Positions 16,699 through 25,079 of a stretch of DNA of 41,126 bases are shown one piece after another (position 1 is the first letter of the stretch; each line of letters opens with the position of its first letter). The notes under the pieces were generated by a model. It saw only the letters and a program-made list of their open reading frames with translations, was not told where the DNA came from and made no database searches. A program made the translations under genes and the position numbers. The stretch is from Salinivibrio proteolyticus. Its GTDB lineage: Bacteria > Pseudomonadota > Gammaproteobacteria > Enterobacterales > Vibrionaceae. The stretch is taken from contig NZ_MUFP01000021.1 in NCBI RefSeq assembly GCF_001996165.1, positions 7,157 through 48,282 of the forward strand, read 5' to 3'.

Positions 16699-17856
16699 AT
16701 GAACAACTTTGAGTTCTACAATCCCACACGTATCGTTTTTGGCGAAGGTAAGATTGCCGAGCTGGATCGGCTCATCCCGGCCGATGCCAAAGTACTCGTG
16801 TTATTCGGTGGCCAAAGTGCACGGAAAACAGGCACCTTGGATGAAGTGGAACAAGCATTGGGTCAGCGTCAGTTTGGCCTGTTTGGTGGTATTGAACCCA
16901 ACCCACGCTATGAAACCTTGATGAAGGCGGTCGAGAAAGTGAGCGCTGAAGGCTATGACTACCTTCTCGCCGTGGGCGGAGGCTCAGTGATCGATGGCAC
17001 CAAGTTCGTTGCCGCAGCCGCGAAATATGACGGCGACGCGTGGGACATTCTCACCAGCATGGGCGGCAAAGTAGAAGCGGCACTGCCATTTGGCACCGTG
17101 CTCACCTTGCCGGCAACCGGCTCAGAGATGAACAAAGGCTCGGTAGTGACTCGCGAGTCAATGCAAGCGAAACTGCCGTTTATGAGCGAGCTGGTGTTCC
17201 CGCAGTTCTCGGTATTGGATCCGGTGAAAACCTATACTTTACCGATTCGCCAAGTCGGTAACGGCGTGGTCGATGCGTTTGTTCACGTGGTGGAACAATA
17301 CCTGACCTACCCAGCCAATGCGCCGGTACAAGACCGATTCGCCGAAGGCCTACTACAAACCTTGGTTGATTTGGGCCCACAAGCGCTGGAAACACCAGAA
17401 GACTACAACGTACGTGCGAGCTTGATGTGGACAGCCACCTTAGCGCTTAACGGCTTGATTGGCGTGGGTGTACCGCAAGATTGGTCAACCCATATGCTGG
17501 GTCACGAACTGACCGCCCTGCATGGTTTGGATCACGCACAAACCCTTGCCGTGGTGCTGCCTGCAATGCTCAATGAGAAGTTTGAGCAAAAACAAGCCAA
17601 GCTCGCACAATTTGCTGAACGTGTTTGGCATATTAACCAAGGCAGCGAAGCCGAAAAAGCGCAACAAGCGATTGAGAAAACACGCGACTTTTTCGAGCGC
17701 ATGAACGTGAAAACGCGCATGAGCGATTACGATCTGGATGAAGCCGCGATTGAGCCCTTGATTGAAAGCCTGACTCAACACGGCATGACCCAGCTCGGTG
17801 AACATGGCGATGTGACGCCGGACGTTTGCCGCCGCGTGCTTCAAGCCGCGCTGTAA
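16699..17856 (+). CDS. yqhD: NADPH-dependent aldehyde reductase YqhD (iron-type alcohol dehydrogenase)
   Basis: Cytoplasmic reductase of 385 residues that turns toxic short aldehydes (for example methylglyoxal, acrolein, butanal in E. coli) into alcohols with NADPH. It matches E. coli YqhD through its length. Motifs: GGIEPNP, the nucleotide loop AVGGGSVIDGTKF, TLPATGSE, and metal ligands Asp192, His196 (VDAFVHVVEQ), His265 and His279 (HELTALHGLDH). AAGGAAGG precedes the ATG. It is under a NemR-type operator and is followed after 70 bases by curA, so the two form an electrophile-response operon. Confidence 0.93.
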   Translation: MNNFEFYNPTRIVFGEGKIAELDRLIPADAKVLVLFGGQSARKTGTLDEVEQALGQRQFGLFGGIEPNPRYETLMKAVEKVSAEGYDYLLAVGGGSVIDGTKFVAAAAKYDGDAWDILTSMGGKVEAALPFGTVLTLPATGSEMNKGSVVTRESMQAKLPFMSELVFPQFSVLDPVKTYTLPIRQVGNGVVDAFVHVVEQYLTYPANAPVQDRFAEGLLQTLVDLGPQALETPEDYNVRASLMWTATLALNGLIGVGVPQDWSTHMLGHELTALHGLDHAQTLAVVLPAMLNEKFEQKQAKLAQFAERVWHINQGSEAEKAQQAIEKTRDFFERMNVKTRMSDYDLDEAAIEPLIESLTQHGMTQLGEHGDVTPDVCRRVLQAAL

Positions 17857-17926
17857 TCGCCGTTTTATTTCATGATGAGGCGTGCTAAGCCAGCCGCCTC
17901 TTTTCCCATCTCCAAGGGAGGAATCC

Positions 17927-18949
17927 ATGTCAGCATTAACAAATCAACGTTTTGTTCTCGCATCGCGCCCAGTTGGCGCACCCACAGCCGAGAACTTTCG
18001 CTTAGAAGAAGTCGCCATTCCCGCACTGGGCAACAAGGATGTACTGATTGAAAACCATCACCTATCAATTGACCCTTACATGCGCGGTCGAATGAGTGAT
18101 GCCAAATCGTACGCAGAGCCGGTAGCGATTGATGGCCTGATGGTCGGTGCCACCGTGGGTAAAGTGTTGGAATCTAACCACGCCGATTACCAAGCCGGCG
18201 ATTGGGTACTGGCTTACAAAGGTTGGGAAACCCATTCCGTGGTCGATGGCGATACCCTGCTTAAACTTAACCCCGATCTCGCGCCGGTTTCATACGCGCT
18301 TGGGATCTTGGGGATGCCCGGCTTCACCGCCTACATGGGCTTATTAGATATCGGCCAGCCCAAAGAGGGCGATACCTTGGTGGTGGCTGCCGCAACCGGC
18401 CCCGTTGGTGCGACCGTCGCACAAATAGGTAAGCTGAAAGGCTGCCGCGTGGTAGCGATTGCCGGTGGTGAAGACAAATGCCAATACGCCCGTGAACACC
18501 TCAGTGTTGATGCCTGTATCGATCACAAAGCCGATAACTTTGCCGAGCAGCTTGCCAAAGCCTGCCCACAAGGCATTGATGTGTACTTTGAAAACGTCGG
18601 CGGCAAGGTATTTGATGCGGTGATGCCACTGCTTAACACCGGCGCACGCATTCCCGTGTGCGGCTTGGTATCACAATACAACAACACCGCCCTGCCAGAA
18701 GGCCCAGACCGCCTTTCTCAGCTGATGGGAACCATCTTGGTTAAGCGCCTAACCGTGAAAGGTTTCATCATTTTTGATGACTACGCACACCGTTATCCTG
18801 AGTTCGCTCACGACATGGCCAAATGGGTCGGCGAAGGTCAAATCCATTACCGTGAACACGCGGTGGATGGCTTTGAGCAAGCGCCTCAAGCACTCATTGA
18901 TGTACTCGAAGGCCGAAACTTCGGCAAGATGGTCGTCAATATTAAATAA
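17927..18949 (+). CDS. curA: CurA-like NADP-dependent oxidoreductase
   Basis: Zinc-free medium-chain dehydrogenase/reductase of 340 residues (leukotriene B4 dehydrogenase-like). It closely follows E. coli CurA/YncB in signature blocks: SIDPYMRGRMSD, GMPGFTAYMGLLDIGQPKEG, AAATGPVGATVAQIGKLKGC (NADPH site), ENVGGKVFDAVMPLLNTGAR and GRNFGKMVVNIK. E. coli CurA reduces curcumin and alpha,beta-unsaturated ketones. GGAGG before ATG 17927 decides the start over an upstream frame at 17882. Second gene after yqhD, ending in a strong terminator. Confidence 0.9.
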   Translation: MSALTNQRFVLASRPVGAPTAENFRLEEVAIPALGNKDVLIENHHLSIDPYMRGRMSDAKSYAEPVAIDGLMVGATVGKVLESNHADYQAGDWVLAYKGWETHSVVDGDTLLKLNPDLAPVSYALGILGMPGFTAYMGLLDIGQPKEGDTLVVAAATGPVGATVAQIGKLKGCRVVAIAGGEDKCQYAREHLSVDACIDHKADNFAEQLAKACPQGIDVYFENVGGKVFDAVMPLLNTGARIPVCGLVSQYNNTALPEGPDRLSQLMGTILVKRLTVKGFIIFDDYAHRYPEFAHDMAKWVGEGQIHYREHAVDGFEQAPQALIDVLEGRNFGKMVVNIK

Positions 18950-18989
18950 AGTATCCGCGCTTTATTTCGTCATACCGAAAACCCTGCCT

Positions 18990-19017
18990 CCCCCTTAGCG
19001 ATGGATAGCTAAGGGGG
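18990..19017 (+). terminator. Rho-independent terminator after curA
   Basis: CCCCCTTAGC / GCTAAGGGGG stem followed by six T residues. Confidence 0.88.
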
Positions 19018-19058
19018 TTTTTTATACCCGAGTACAGTGCTGACCCCGCGTAATTCTT

Positions 19059-19075
19059 TGGCATTACAAATGCCA
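19059..19075. promoter_or_regulatory. Perfect inverted repeat upstream of sensor kinase
   Basis: TGGCATT-ACA-AATGCCA, 7-base arms, about 130 bases before the kinase start. A candidate operator; the binder is unknown. Confidence 0.3.
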
Positions 19076-19204
19076 TCATCACAAAGCCTAAGCAGCCAAC
19101 TACACTAAAGGGACGACTCGACTATCGTCAGCATGATTTGGCAGGGCTGGTCGCAGGTGCTTGGTTTTTATCTGCGTCAGCTGAGAAAAGAGGATGTATC
19201 GACA

Positions 19205-21169
19205 ATGGCCAAAACCGCTCTCATGATCCGTCATCAGATTAACCTCGGATTTGCAGTGGTTCTGGTGTTGGCGCTACTGACTATTTTTGCGGTGCTGGAA
19301 TGGAAAGTAAAACCCGATCTGATTGAGCAGCGACAAGAGCGGATCAGCCTCAACCAATATGCATTAATTGACTTACTCGATGCCAAGCTTGGACAGATCG
19401 AGCTTTTAACCAGTACGATCGCTTTAAAGGGTACCAACCTTCCCAAAGACGAGGTGCTATTCCGCAGCCTCTTCCCTCCACTCTTTAACAATCATGGCGA
19501 TCCTACCATTGCCGGTGGCGGGATCTGGCCGGAGCCCAACACCTTCACTCCCGGCGTAGAGCGGCGTAGCTTTTTTTGGGGCCGCACAGGACCCGAGATG
19601 GAATACTATGATGATTACAACGATCCTGATGGCAAGGGCTACCACAATGAAAGCTGGTACCTAGTAGGAAAACAGGCGCCTAACGATCGCTGCAGTTGGT
19701 CGAACGCTTATATTGACCCTTTTACCAAAGAGCCGATGATTACCTGTACCGTACCCATGAAAGAAAATGAGCGCTTTGTTGGGGTGGCAACGGTCGACAT
19801 GAGGCTGGATGGTATTGCCGACATTCTGTCTCGTTATGGTAAAGAAAACGACGGCTATGTGTTTGCCCTAGATGCTAATAACAAAGCGATTAGCTACCCC
19901 GAATCGGCGGTAACATTTAACCCATATCGCAATACCCTGCTAACGGCTACCGAGTTAGAGCTGCAACTCCCTTGGCTGCAAGAAGCGCTGCAAGCAAGTG
20001 AATCCCTCCAAGATAGTCGACTGATTACAATAGAGAGCGACGGCGTGCTAAACGAAGCTGCCTACGTTCATATTATTAAATATCCTCAAGTCGATTGGGT
20101 GATTGGTCTCGTCGTGCCCAAAAGCAAAATGACAGCGGCTGCCGATAGCATGGGACTGTTCCTGATGTTCGCCATTGGCGGACTGCTGCTTGTTGTAGGG
20201 ATTATCGCCGCCATTACAGCCCGAAATCTGCTGGGTAAAATTCAGCAAACCACCACGCAGATTTGGGAGTTGATAGAAGGGGAAACCACCCAAGAATTGA
20301 CTGTCGACAACATGAACGAAGTCGGTGAGCTGCGCCAAGCGGTGAATGCCTATGGTGATAAACTCAAGTCACTATTAACTCGCCTCGAAGCGATTCAAGA
20401 TGAATTAGTGCAAAACGAGAAACTATCGTCCTTAGGGTCGCTCGTGGCTGGGGTTGCCCATGAACTGAACACCCCCATCGGCAACGCACTGATGTCGGCG
20501 ACCTCCATTCTGGGAGTAAAACAAGAATTTGTGCACAAGCTCGAAAAGCCGATTACCCGCGATGACCTTAACCAATTTCTCACTCACGTTGACGAAGGTA
20601 CGCGCATTGTTGAGCGCAATATGGCGCGCGCGTCCGAGCTCATTCGTGCGTTTAAACAACTTGCGGTTGATCAAACCAGCGATCTGCGACGAGAATTCGA
20701 CTTACACCATCTGGTCAATGAGGTCCTATTGTCGTTACGTCCTACGCTCCAACGTTTACCACACCAGATTGATGTCGATATTCCTGACAACATGCAGCTT
20801 AATAGCTATCCGGGGGCTCTCTCGCAAATATTGATCAACTTGATCAACAACGCACTCATTCACGCCTTTGCATCGAAAGAACAAGGTCGTATTCAAATCT
20901 ATGCCACACAATCATCAACCGATTTAGTGCACATCACCGTCCGTGATAATGGGGCAGGCATGAGCTATGACGTGAGAAAACGCATCTTTGATCCTTTCTT
21001 CACCACCCGCCTCGGCCAAGGCGGCTCGGGCCTTGGCCTACATATCACCTTTAATCTTGTCACCAGCGTGCTTGGCGGCCGTATTGAGGTGAAAAGTGAA
21101 CCGAACAAAGGAAGCCGTTTTACGATCACTATCCCAAGCACTGCCCCTGAGCATGAGGATGTATCGTGA
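19205..21169 (+). CDS. Orphan sensor histidine kinase with periplasmic cache domain
   Basis: Inner-membrane kinase of about 654 residues. A membrane segment (about 12-34) is followed by a large periplasmic domain (about 35-300) with cache-like features (YHNESWYLVGK, NAYIDPFTKEPMITCTVPM, DMRLDGIADIL). A second membrane segment (about 315-340) leads to a HAMP linker and coiled coil. The H-box is SLVAGVAHELNTPIGNAL with His419. The ATPase boxes are complete: NLINNALIHA, VRDNGAGM, DPFFTTRLGQGGSGLGLHI. No response regulator is adjacent, so its partner is elsewhere. ATG 19205 after AGAGGA is preferred over a frame start at 19133. Ligand unknown; small organic acids or amino acids are common for such sensors. 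Confidence 0.88.
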   Translation: MAKTALMIRHQINLGFAVVLVLALLTIFAVLEWKVKPDLIEQRQERISLNQYALIDLLDAKLGQIELLTSTIALKGTNLPKDEVLFRSLFPPLFNNHGDPTIAGGGIWPEPNTFTPGVERRSFFWGRTGPEMEYYDDYNDPDGKGYHNESWYLVGKQAPNDRCSWSNAYIDPFTKEPMITCTVPMKENERFVGVATVDMRLDGIADILSRYGKENDGYVFALDANNKAISYPESAVTFNPYRNTLLTATELELQLPWLQEALQASESLQDSRLITIESDGVLNEAAYVHIIKYPQVDWVIGLVVPKSKMTAAADSMGLFLMFAIGGLLLVVGIIAAITARNLLGKIQQTTTQIWELIEGETTQELTVDNMNEVGELRQAVNAYGDKLKSLLTRLEAIQDELVQNEKLSSLGSLVAGVAHELNTPIGNALMSATSILGVKQEFVHKLEKPITRDDLNQFLTHVDEGTRIVERNMARASELIRAFKQLAVDQTSDLRREFDLHHLVNEVLLSLRPTLQRLPHQIDVDIPDNMQLNSYPGALSQILINLINNALIHAFASKEQGRIQIYATQSSTDLVHITVRDNGAGMSYDVRKRIFDPFFTTRLGQGGSGLGLHITFNLVTSVLGGRIEVKSEPNKGSRFTITIPSTAPEHEDVS

Positions 21170-21398
21170 CAAAACACCGTATAGAACCGTGAAAAGAACA
21201 TGTTCCGTCATCGCGTATTTTTATGTTGCAAAGCCAAAAATCTGTGTCATTAATACGGGTCTCAACGCGACAGTAAGTTGGCGGTAGAAAACTCACCGAC
21301 TAGCATTAACGCAATGAATCTTAGTTGCTTCATCCATTCGGCCTAGGCGCTAGCACATAGGCAATTTAACAACTTTTCTTTTCAACTAAGGTGACAAT

Positions 21399-22367
21399 AT
21401 GCTGCTTGCAACGTTGGCGATTATTGCTGGGTTTGCGCTTCTGATATGGAGTGCAGAAAGGTTTGTGGAAGGCGCGGCGGTGAGTGCCCATTATGCGGGG
21501 ATGCCGCCTTTATTGATTGGCATGCTGGTCGTGGGCTTTGGTACATCCATGCCAGAGATTTTAGTGTCAACCATGGCCGCATTCGATGGCAACTCTGCAT
21601 TAGCGCTCGGCAATGCGCTGGGCTCCAACATTGTCAATATTACCCTAATTCTCGGGGTAACGGCCCTGATTGCGCCCATTGCGGTCCATTCCACCATCGT
21701 CCGCACAGAGCTACCCATTCTTTTAGCCATTACCCTCGTTATCGGGGCAATGCTATGGAACTTCACGATTAGCTTCTACGAGTCTTTACTACTCATCGCC
21801 GGTTTCTTGCTGCTGACCGGCTGGTCGGTGTGGCGTGGGATGCGAACCAAAGAAGATACCCTCGCCACCGAGATGGATGCCAAGCTCACTCAGCAAACTC
21901 TCTCGCTGAAAAAGGCAATAATGTGGCTAGTGATCGGGCTCGCACTATTAGTTGTTAGCTCACGCATTTTGGTGTGGGGTGCCGTTGAGATCGCCCACCA
22001 ACTGGGCGTTAGCGATCTAATTATTGGCTTAACCATAGTCGCATTAGGGACCTCCCTGCCCGAGTTAGCTGCCTCGATCATTGCCGCCCGCAAAGGAGAG
22101 CACGATATTGCCGTGGGCAACGTGGTAGGCTCCAACATTTTTAACTCCCTCGCCGTGATTGGTATTGCCGGCGCCATCGAGCCAATTCGTGACATCGCAG
22201 AAGAAGTGTTCTGGCGAGATTGGATGGTGATGCTCGCCATGACCGTACTCTTGCTGCTAGTCTCAATGCGGTTTGGCAAAACGCGAGAAATCAACCGCGC
22301 CGAAGGGGGATTACTGTTTATATGCTACGTCAGCTACACCTGCTTGCTGATTTATGCGGTGCGGTAG
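21399..22367 (+). CDS. YrbG-type calcium/sodium:proton antiporter
   Basis: Inner-membrane exchanger of the CaCA superfamily, 322 residues with about ten membrane segments in two inverted halves. Both alpha repeats are intact: GFGTSMPEILVSTMAA with GNALGSNIVNITLILG, and ALGTSLPELAASIIAARKG with GNVVGSNIFNSLAVIG. The acidic residues of these repeats bind the cation. E. coli YrbG is the nearest relative by pattern. AAGGTGAC precedes the ATG. It is a single gene with 229 empty bases before it and a hairpin after it. Confidence 0.9.
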   Translation: MLLATLAIIAGFALLIWSAERFVEGAAVSAHYAGMPPLLIGMLVVGFGTSMPEILVSTMAAFDGNSALALGNALGSNIVNITLILGVTALIAPIAVHSTIVRTELPILLAITLVIGAMLWNFTISFYESLLLIAGFLLLTGWSVWRGMRTKEDTLATEMDAKLTQQTLSLKKAIMWLVIGLALLVVSSRILVWGAVEIAHQLGVSDLIIGLTIVALGTSLPELAASIIAARKGEHDIAVGNVVGSNIFNSLAVIGIAGAIEPIRDIAEEVFWRDWMVMLAMTVLLLLVSMRFGKTREINRAEGGLLFICYVSYTCLLIYAVR

Positions 22368-22392
22368 GAGGTTACCACCCTCGGCGAAGAAC

Positions 22393-22425
22393 ATGTCTGC
22401 GCATAAATACATTGTGCGCAGACAT
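22393..22425. terminator. Hairpin between antiporter and Crp/Fnr gene
   Basis: ATGTCTGCGCA / TGCGCAGACAT, 11 perfect pairs with an 11-base loop, between convergent genes. There is no clear T-run, so efficiency is uncertain. Confidence 0.5.
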
Positions 22426-22437
22426 TGGTGTGGTCTC

Positions 22438-23118
22438 TCATTCATTCGCATCAATAAATGCTTTTAGCGCCCGCTCGTCAGTGATCTCTAAGCCATTTTC
22501 TGTTTTGGTAATAAGTCCCCTTTCAATCAGTTCTTTCACTGCTCGTCGGTAGACGCGGCCTGAAGTGCCAAACCGCTCAGCCTCTTGGTTGACTCTGTCA
22601 AACCCGCCCAACAAGGTATTGGTTTGGCTCCTGATTAAAAGGTCATAAGCGATGTTGTAAGTAATGGGATGCAACAATCGGTTGGTGTAGATAGCCATAG
22701 AGTCTTGATAATCTTCAGCTAACGCTGACGCAAAAAACACCATCATTTCAGGCTGCTGTTGCAGCTTTTCCGTTAGCGTTTGAATACAGATGACATCAAC
22801 CTGCATATGCTCGTCTGCTATCACACTCCATTGGCAAGGCGATTGAGTGAAGTACTCCATTTCACCATAAATATGGTAATCGCAGTTTGCCTCACCGAGT
22901 TGAAAACGTCGCCCATTCGCCGCCAATATACTCATCGAGACTCGGCCCACCGGCACAACGTATAAATGCTGAAGTTCCTCACCTTGGCGAAGAATCGCTT
23001 CACCTACATCAAAGTAACGCGTACTGATTTGACACTGATAAATCAAATCACGAAAAGCGGCATTATTTTTCTCAAGGTATGTTTTGAAGCGACCGGTTGG
23101 ATAAGGCCCGATTTTCAT
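22438..23118 (-). CDS. Crp/Fnr-family regulator, YeiL-like
   Basis: Transcription regulator of about 226 residues. A cyclic-nucleotide-binding-type beta roll (about 30-135) contains FDVGEAILRQGEELQHLYVVPVGRVSM. A C-terminal helix-turn-helix follows (about 165-215: ERFGTSGRVYRRAVKELIERGLI). It lacks the N-terminal Cys cluster of Fnr. Its layout recalls E. coli YeiL, whose gene lies among nucleoside-use genes. It stands downstream of pnuC and a nucleoside phosphorylase, so control of that operon is plausible. ATG 23118 follows AGAGCAGAGA; an ATG at 23157 would overlap the inverted repeat at 23141-23158. Confidence 0.8.
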   Translation of the reverse strand: MKIGPYPTGRFKTYLEKNNAAFRDLIYQCQISTRYFDVGEAILRQGEELQHLYVVPVGRVSMSILAANGRRFQLGEANCDYHIYGEMEYFTQSPCQWSVIADEHMQVDVICIQTLTEKLQQQPEMMVFFASALAEDYQDSMAIYTNRLLHPITYNIAYDLLIRSQTNTLLGGFDRVNQEAERFGTSGRVYRRAVKELIERGLITKTENGLEITDERALKAFIDANE

Positions 23119-23140
23119 TCTCTGCTCTCTCAGAAAACCT

Positions 23141-23158
23141 AATGACAACGATGTCATT
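23141..23158. promoter_or_regulatory. Perfect inverted repeat upstream of Crp/Fnr-family gene
   Basis: AATGACA-ACGA-TGTCATT, 7-base arms with a 4-base spacer. The spacing is that of Fnr-type half sites. It lies 23 bases before ATG 23118, so autoregulation is likely. Confidence 0.5.
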
Positions 23159-23185
23159 TTGATTGTACCCCGTCACAACCAATAA

Positions 23186-23211
23186 AAAAGCGACATTGAC
23201 CTGCCGCTTTT
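23186..23211 (-). terminator. Terminator of the pnuC-phosphorylase operon
   Basis: AAAAGCG...CGCTTTT stem with a run of A on the left, which reads as a T-run on the minus strand, 47 bases after the phosphorylase stop. Confidence 0.7.
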
Positions 23212-23257
23212 ATACACATTGATTGATGACGAAAAAGTAACTGAGGCTATAACATGA

Positions 23258-23989
23258 CTAGCTCTGAGCAATAAGCGCTTCTAACGCCGTGGTTGCCGCA
23301 AGCCTTTCACCTTCCATCATCACTCGAGTCTCATCCACATACTGCCCAATGCCTTCTTTCACATCTTGTTGATAGAGCACGACATTATTTAAGATCGACG
23401 CGACATGGAGGCCTCGTAACCGACCCACCGCCAACAGGGCAGAGGTTTCCATATCAGCACCTAACACGCCTTTCTGGTTCCAGAATTGGCATATCGCTTC
23501 TTCATTATCAGTATAAAAACTGTCATGAGAGCGAACTACGCCGAAATGATATCGGGTGGCTTGCGTAGAGAGATAGCGCTCGATTTCCTTCAATAGTTGA
23601 AGGCTTGCATAGGCTGGGTAAGCTGCATCCACATAGGCCTTAGAACCGCCCTCATCCCTTACTGCCCCCTCCGCGACAATCAGCTCTCCAAGCTTAATTC
23701 CGGCTTGCATCGAGCCTGCAGAGCCAACGCGTATTACATGGCGAGCACCGCATTGCTTTAACTCTTCAACCGCAATGAGCATGGATGGCGCACCGATCCC
23801 CGTACTACATATAGAAACCGATTTCCCCTTGTAATTGCCTGTAAAAACGCGATATTCGCGATTTTCAGACATCATTTCTGCATTATCCAATAATGCGGCA
23901 ATACGATTGGCACGATCGGGCTCGCCACACACAATCACGCGAGGCGCAATTTGTGTTTCATCAACACCAATATGAGGTTGTTTGACCAT
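23258..23989 (-). CDS. Nucleoside (uridine-type) phosphorylase
   Basis: Cytoplasmic PNP/UDP-family phosphorylase of about 243 residues that splits a nucleoside with phosphate into base plus ribose-1-phosphate. Family motifs: CGEPDRANRIA near the N-terminus (phosphate loop), STGIGAPSMLIAVEEL, IRVGSAGSMQ, and GADMETSALLAVGRLRG (substrate ribose site). The ADMETSALL block suits uridine phosphorylases. AGGAG ending the pnuC frame lies 8 bases before ATG 23989; a GTG at 24004 also exists. Operon with the PnuC-like transporter upstream, suggesting uptake followed by phosphorolysis. Confidence 0.85.
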   Translation of the reverse strand: MVKQPHIGVDETQIAPRVIVCGEPDRANRIAALLDNAEMMSENREYRVFTGNYKGKSVSICSTGIGAPSMLIAVEELKQCGARHVIRVGSAGSMQAGIKLGELIVAEGAVRDEGGSKAYVDAAYPAYASLQLLKEIERYLSTQATRYHFGVVRSHDSFYTDNEEAICQFWNQKGVLGADMETSALLAVGRLRGLHVASILNNVVLYQQDVKEGIGQYVDETRVMMEGERLAATTALEALIAQS

Positions 23990-24000
23990 AAATACGCTCC

Positions 24001-24735
24001 TCACGCTGCCGCAGCTTGAGTTAATGTTTTATCGTCATTCCGTTTTGCGCTACGAGCCCATTCCCGTGTGCCATTGGCAGCAATGAACATTAAGATTGCA
24101 TACTGCGCAGACATTGCATAAACACCTTGTGTCGCGTAAATGCCCACACTAATAACGTTAATAACAACCCACAGAATCCAATTTTCCACGTATTTGCGCG
24201 TCATCAGCACTTGAGCAACAACAGACAGCACCGTCATCGTGGCATCCCAGAATGGGAACGCATCCGGCTCAAGCACGGGAGAAGCCAGGTTTGAGCCTAA
24301 AAGGTTTAAACCATCAACAGTGAAGCTTGCGAGCGAAAAGAAAAATGTATCGATATAGATGGTTAGCCAGGTTATCGAAATCACACTGACTGCCGCTGTC
24401 GCAATGAGCTTCTGCTTACTTAACCAACGCACCTCTAGGGTTTCGCCTCGCGCATTAGGACGGGTCCATGCGTACCAACCATAAATGTTGGCACAAAAGA
24501 AAAACAGTTGAAGCAGCAGTAACCCATATAACTGAATTTGAAAGAATATCACCGCAAACAGAGTGACATTAAGCAAACCAAACAGATAGTTAATCGTTTT
24601 CTCTTGGCTGGCAAACCAGATACACAGTAATCCAAAAACGGTTCCGAACGCCTCAATCCAACTCATCGCATAACCGTCTCCGAGTGGAATATTGACGAGG
24701 GTGTTATTAATGTCGAGCAAAGCAAATAGACTCAT
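24001..24735 (-). CDS. PnuC-family nucleoside/vitamin transporter
   Basis: Inner-membrane facilitator of 244 residues with seven or so predicted membrane segments. PnuC features include WIEAFGTVFGLLCIWFASQE in the first helices, a Trp-rich NIYGWYAWTRP, and VLMTRKYVENWILWVVINVI. Classical PnuC carries nicotinamide riboside. Here the gene is coupled to a nucleoside phosphorylase, not to NAD genes, so it may be the nucleoside-carrying type (PnuN-like). That is an inference from context. Its TGA overlaps an in-frame GTG of the next gene by 4 bases (GTGA). Confidence 0.85.
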   Translation of the reverse strand: MSLFALLDINNTLVNIPLGDGYAMSWIEAFGTVFGLLCIWFASQEKTINYLFGLLNVTLFAVIFFQIQLYGLLLLQLFFFCANIYGWYAWTRPNARGETLEVRWLSKQKLIATAAVSVISITWLTIYIDTFFFSLASFTVDGLNLLGSNLASPVLEPDAFPFWDATMTVLSVVAQVLMTRKYVENWILWVVINVISVGIYATQGVYAMSAQYAILMFIAANGTREWARSAKRNDDKTLTQAAAA

Positions 24736-24815
24736 GGTGAGGCCTTTATTATTTTGTTGAGATTGTGCTTATCTTAGGGGCGAACAGCAGATAAAAGGAG
24801 GACATTTGTCCCCTC

Positions 24816-25064
24816 TTGGCTGAACTCGATCATAGTTCAGATGAATATATTATTTTTGCTAGAAAAGGGCACGACACTTTGTCTGATGAGACGCCTACCG
24901 CGGCAGCGCTAGAAGCAATGCGCAACGCGAGTCTCATCGCTATCCAATCCCTCACACCTATTGATTTCACACATAGTTACACAACGGTGCGCTTTTGCGC
25001 TTTACATCGATTGCGGGTCGATGAACACTGCTTGGCAGAGTATAATGACACCGATATCACGTAG
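24816..25064 (+). CDS. Doubtful small ORF, 82 residues
   Basis: Open frame between pnuC and the VC0807-family gene. It has a mixed polar sequence without membrane segments and is not recognised. A strong AAGGAGG at 24795-24801 lies 14 bases before the TTG at 24816, too far. An in-frame ATT at 24804 is at 2 bases. There is no ATG nearby, so either a rare start is used or the frame is chance. It ends 15 bases before the next gene, which would fit an operon. Confidence 0.3.
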   Translation: MAELDHSSDEYIIFARKGHDTLSDETPTAAALEAMRNASLIAIQSLTPIDFTHSYTTVRFCALHRLRVDEHCLAEYNDTDIT

Positions 25065-25079
25065 AGTTAGTCACACATT

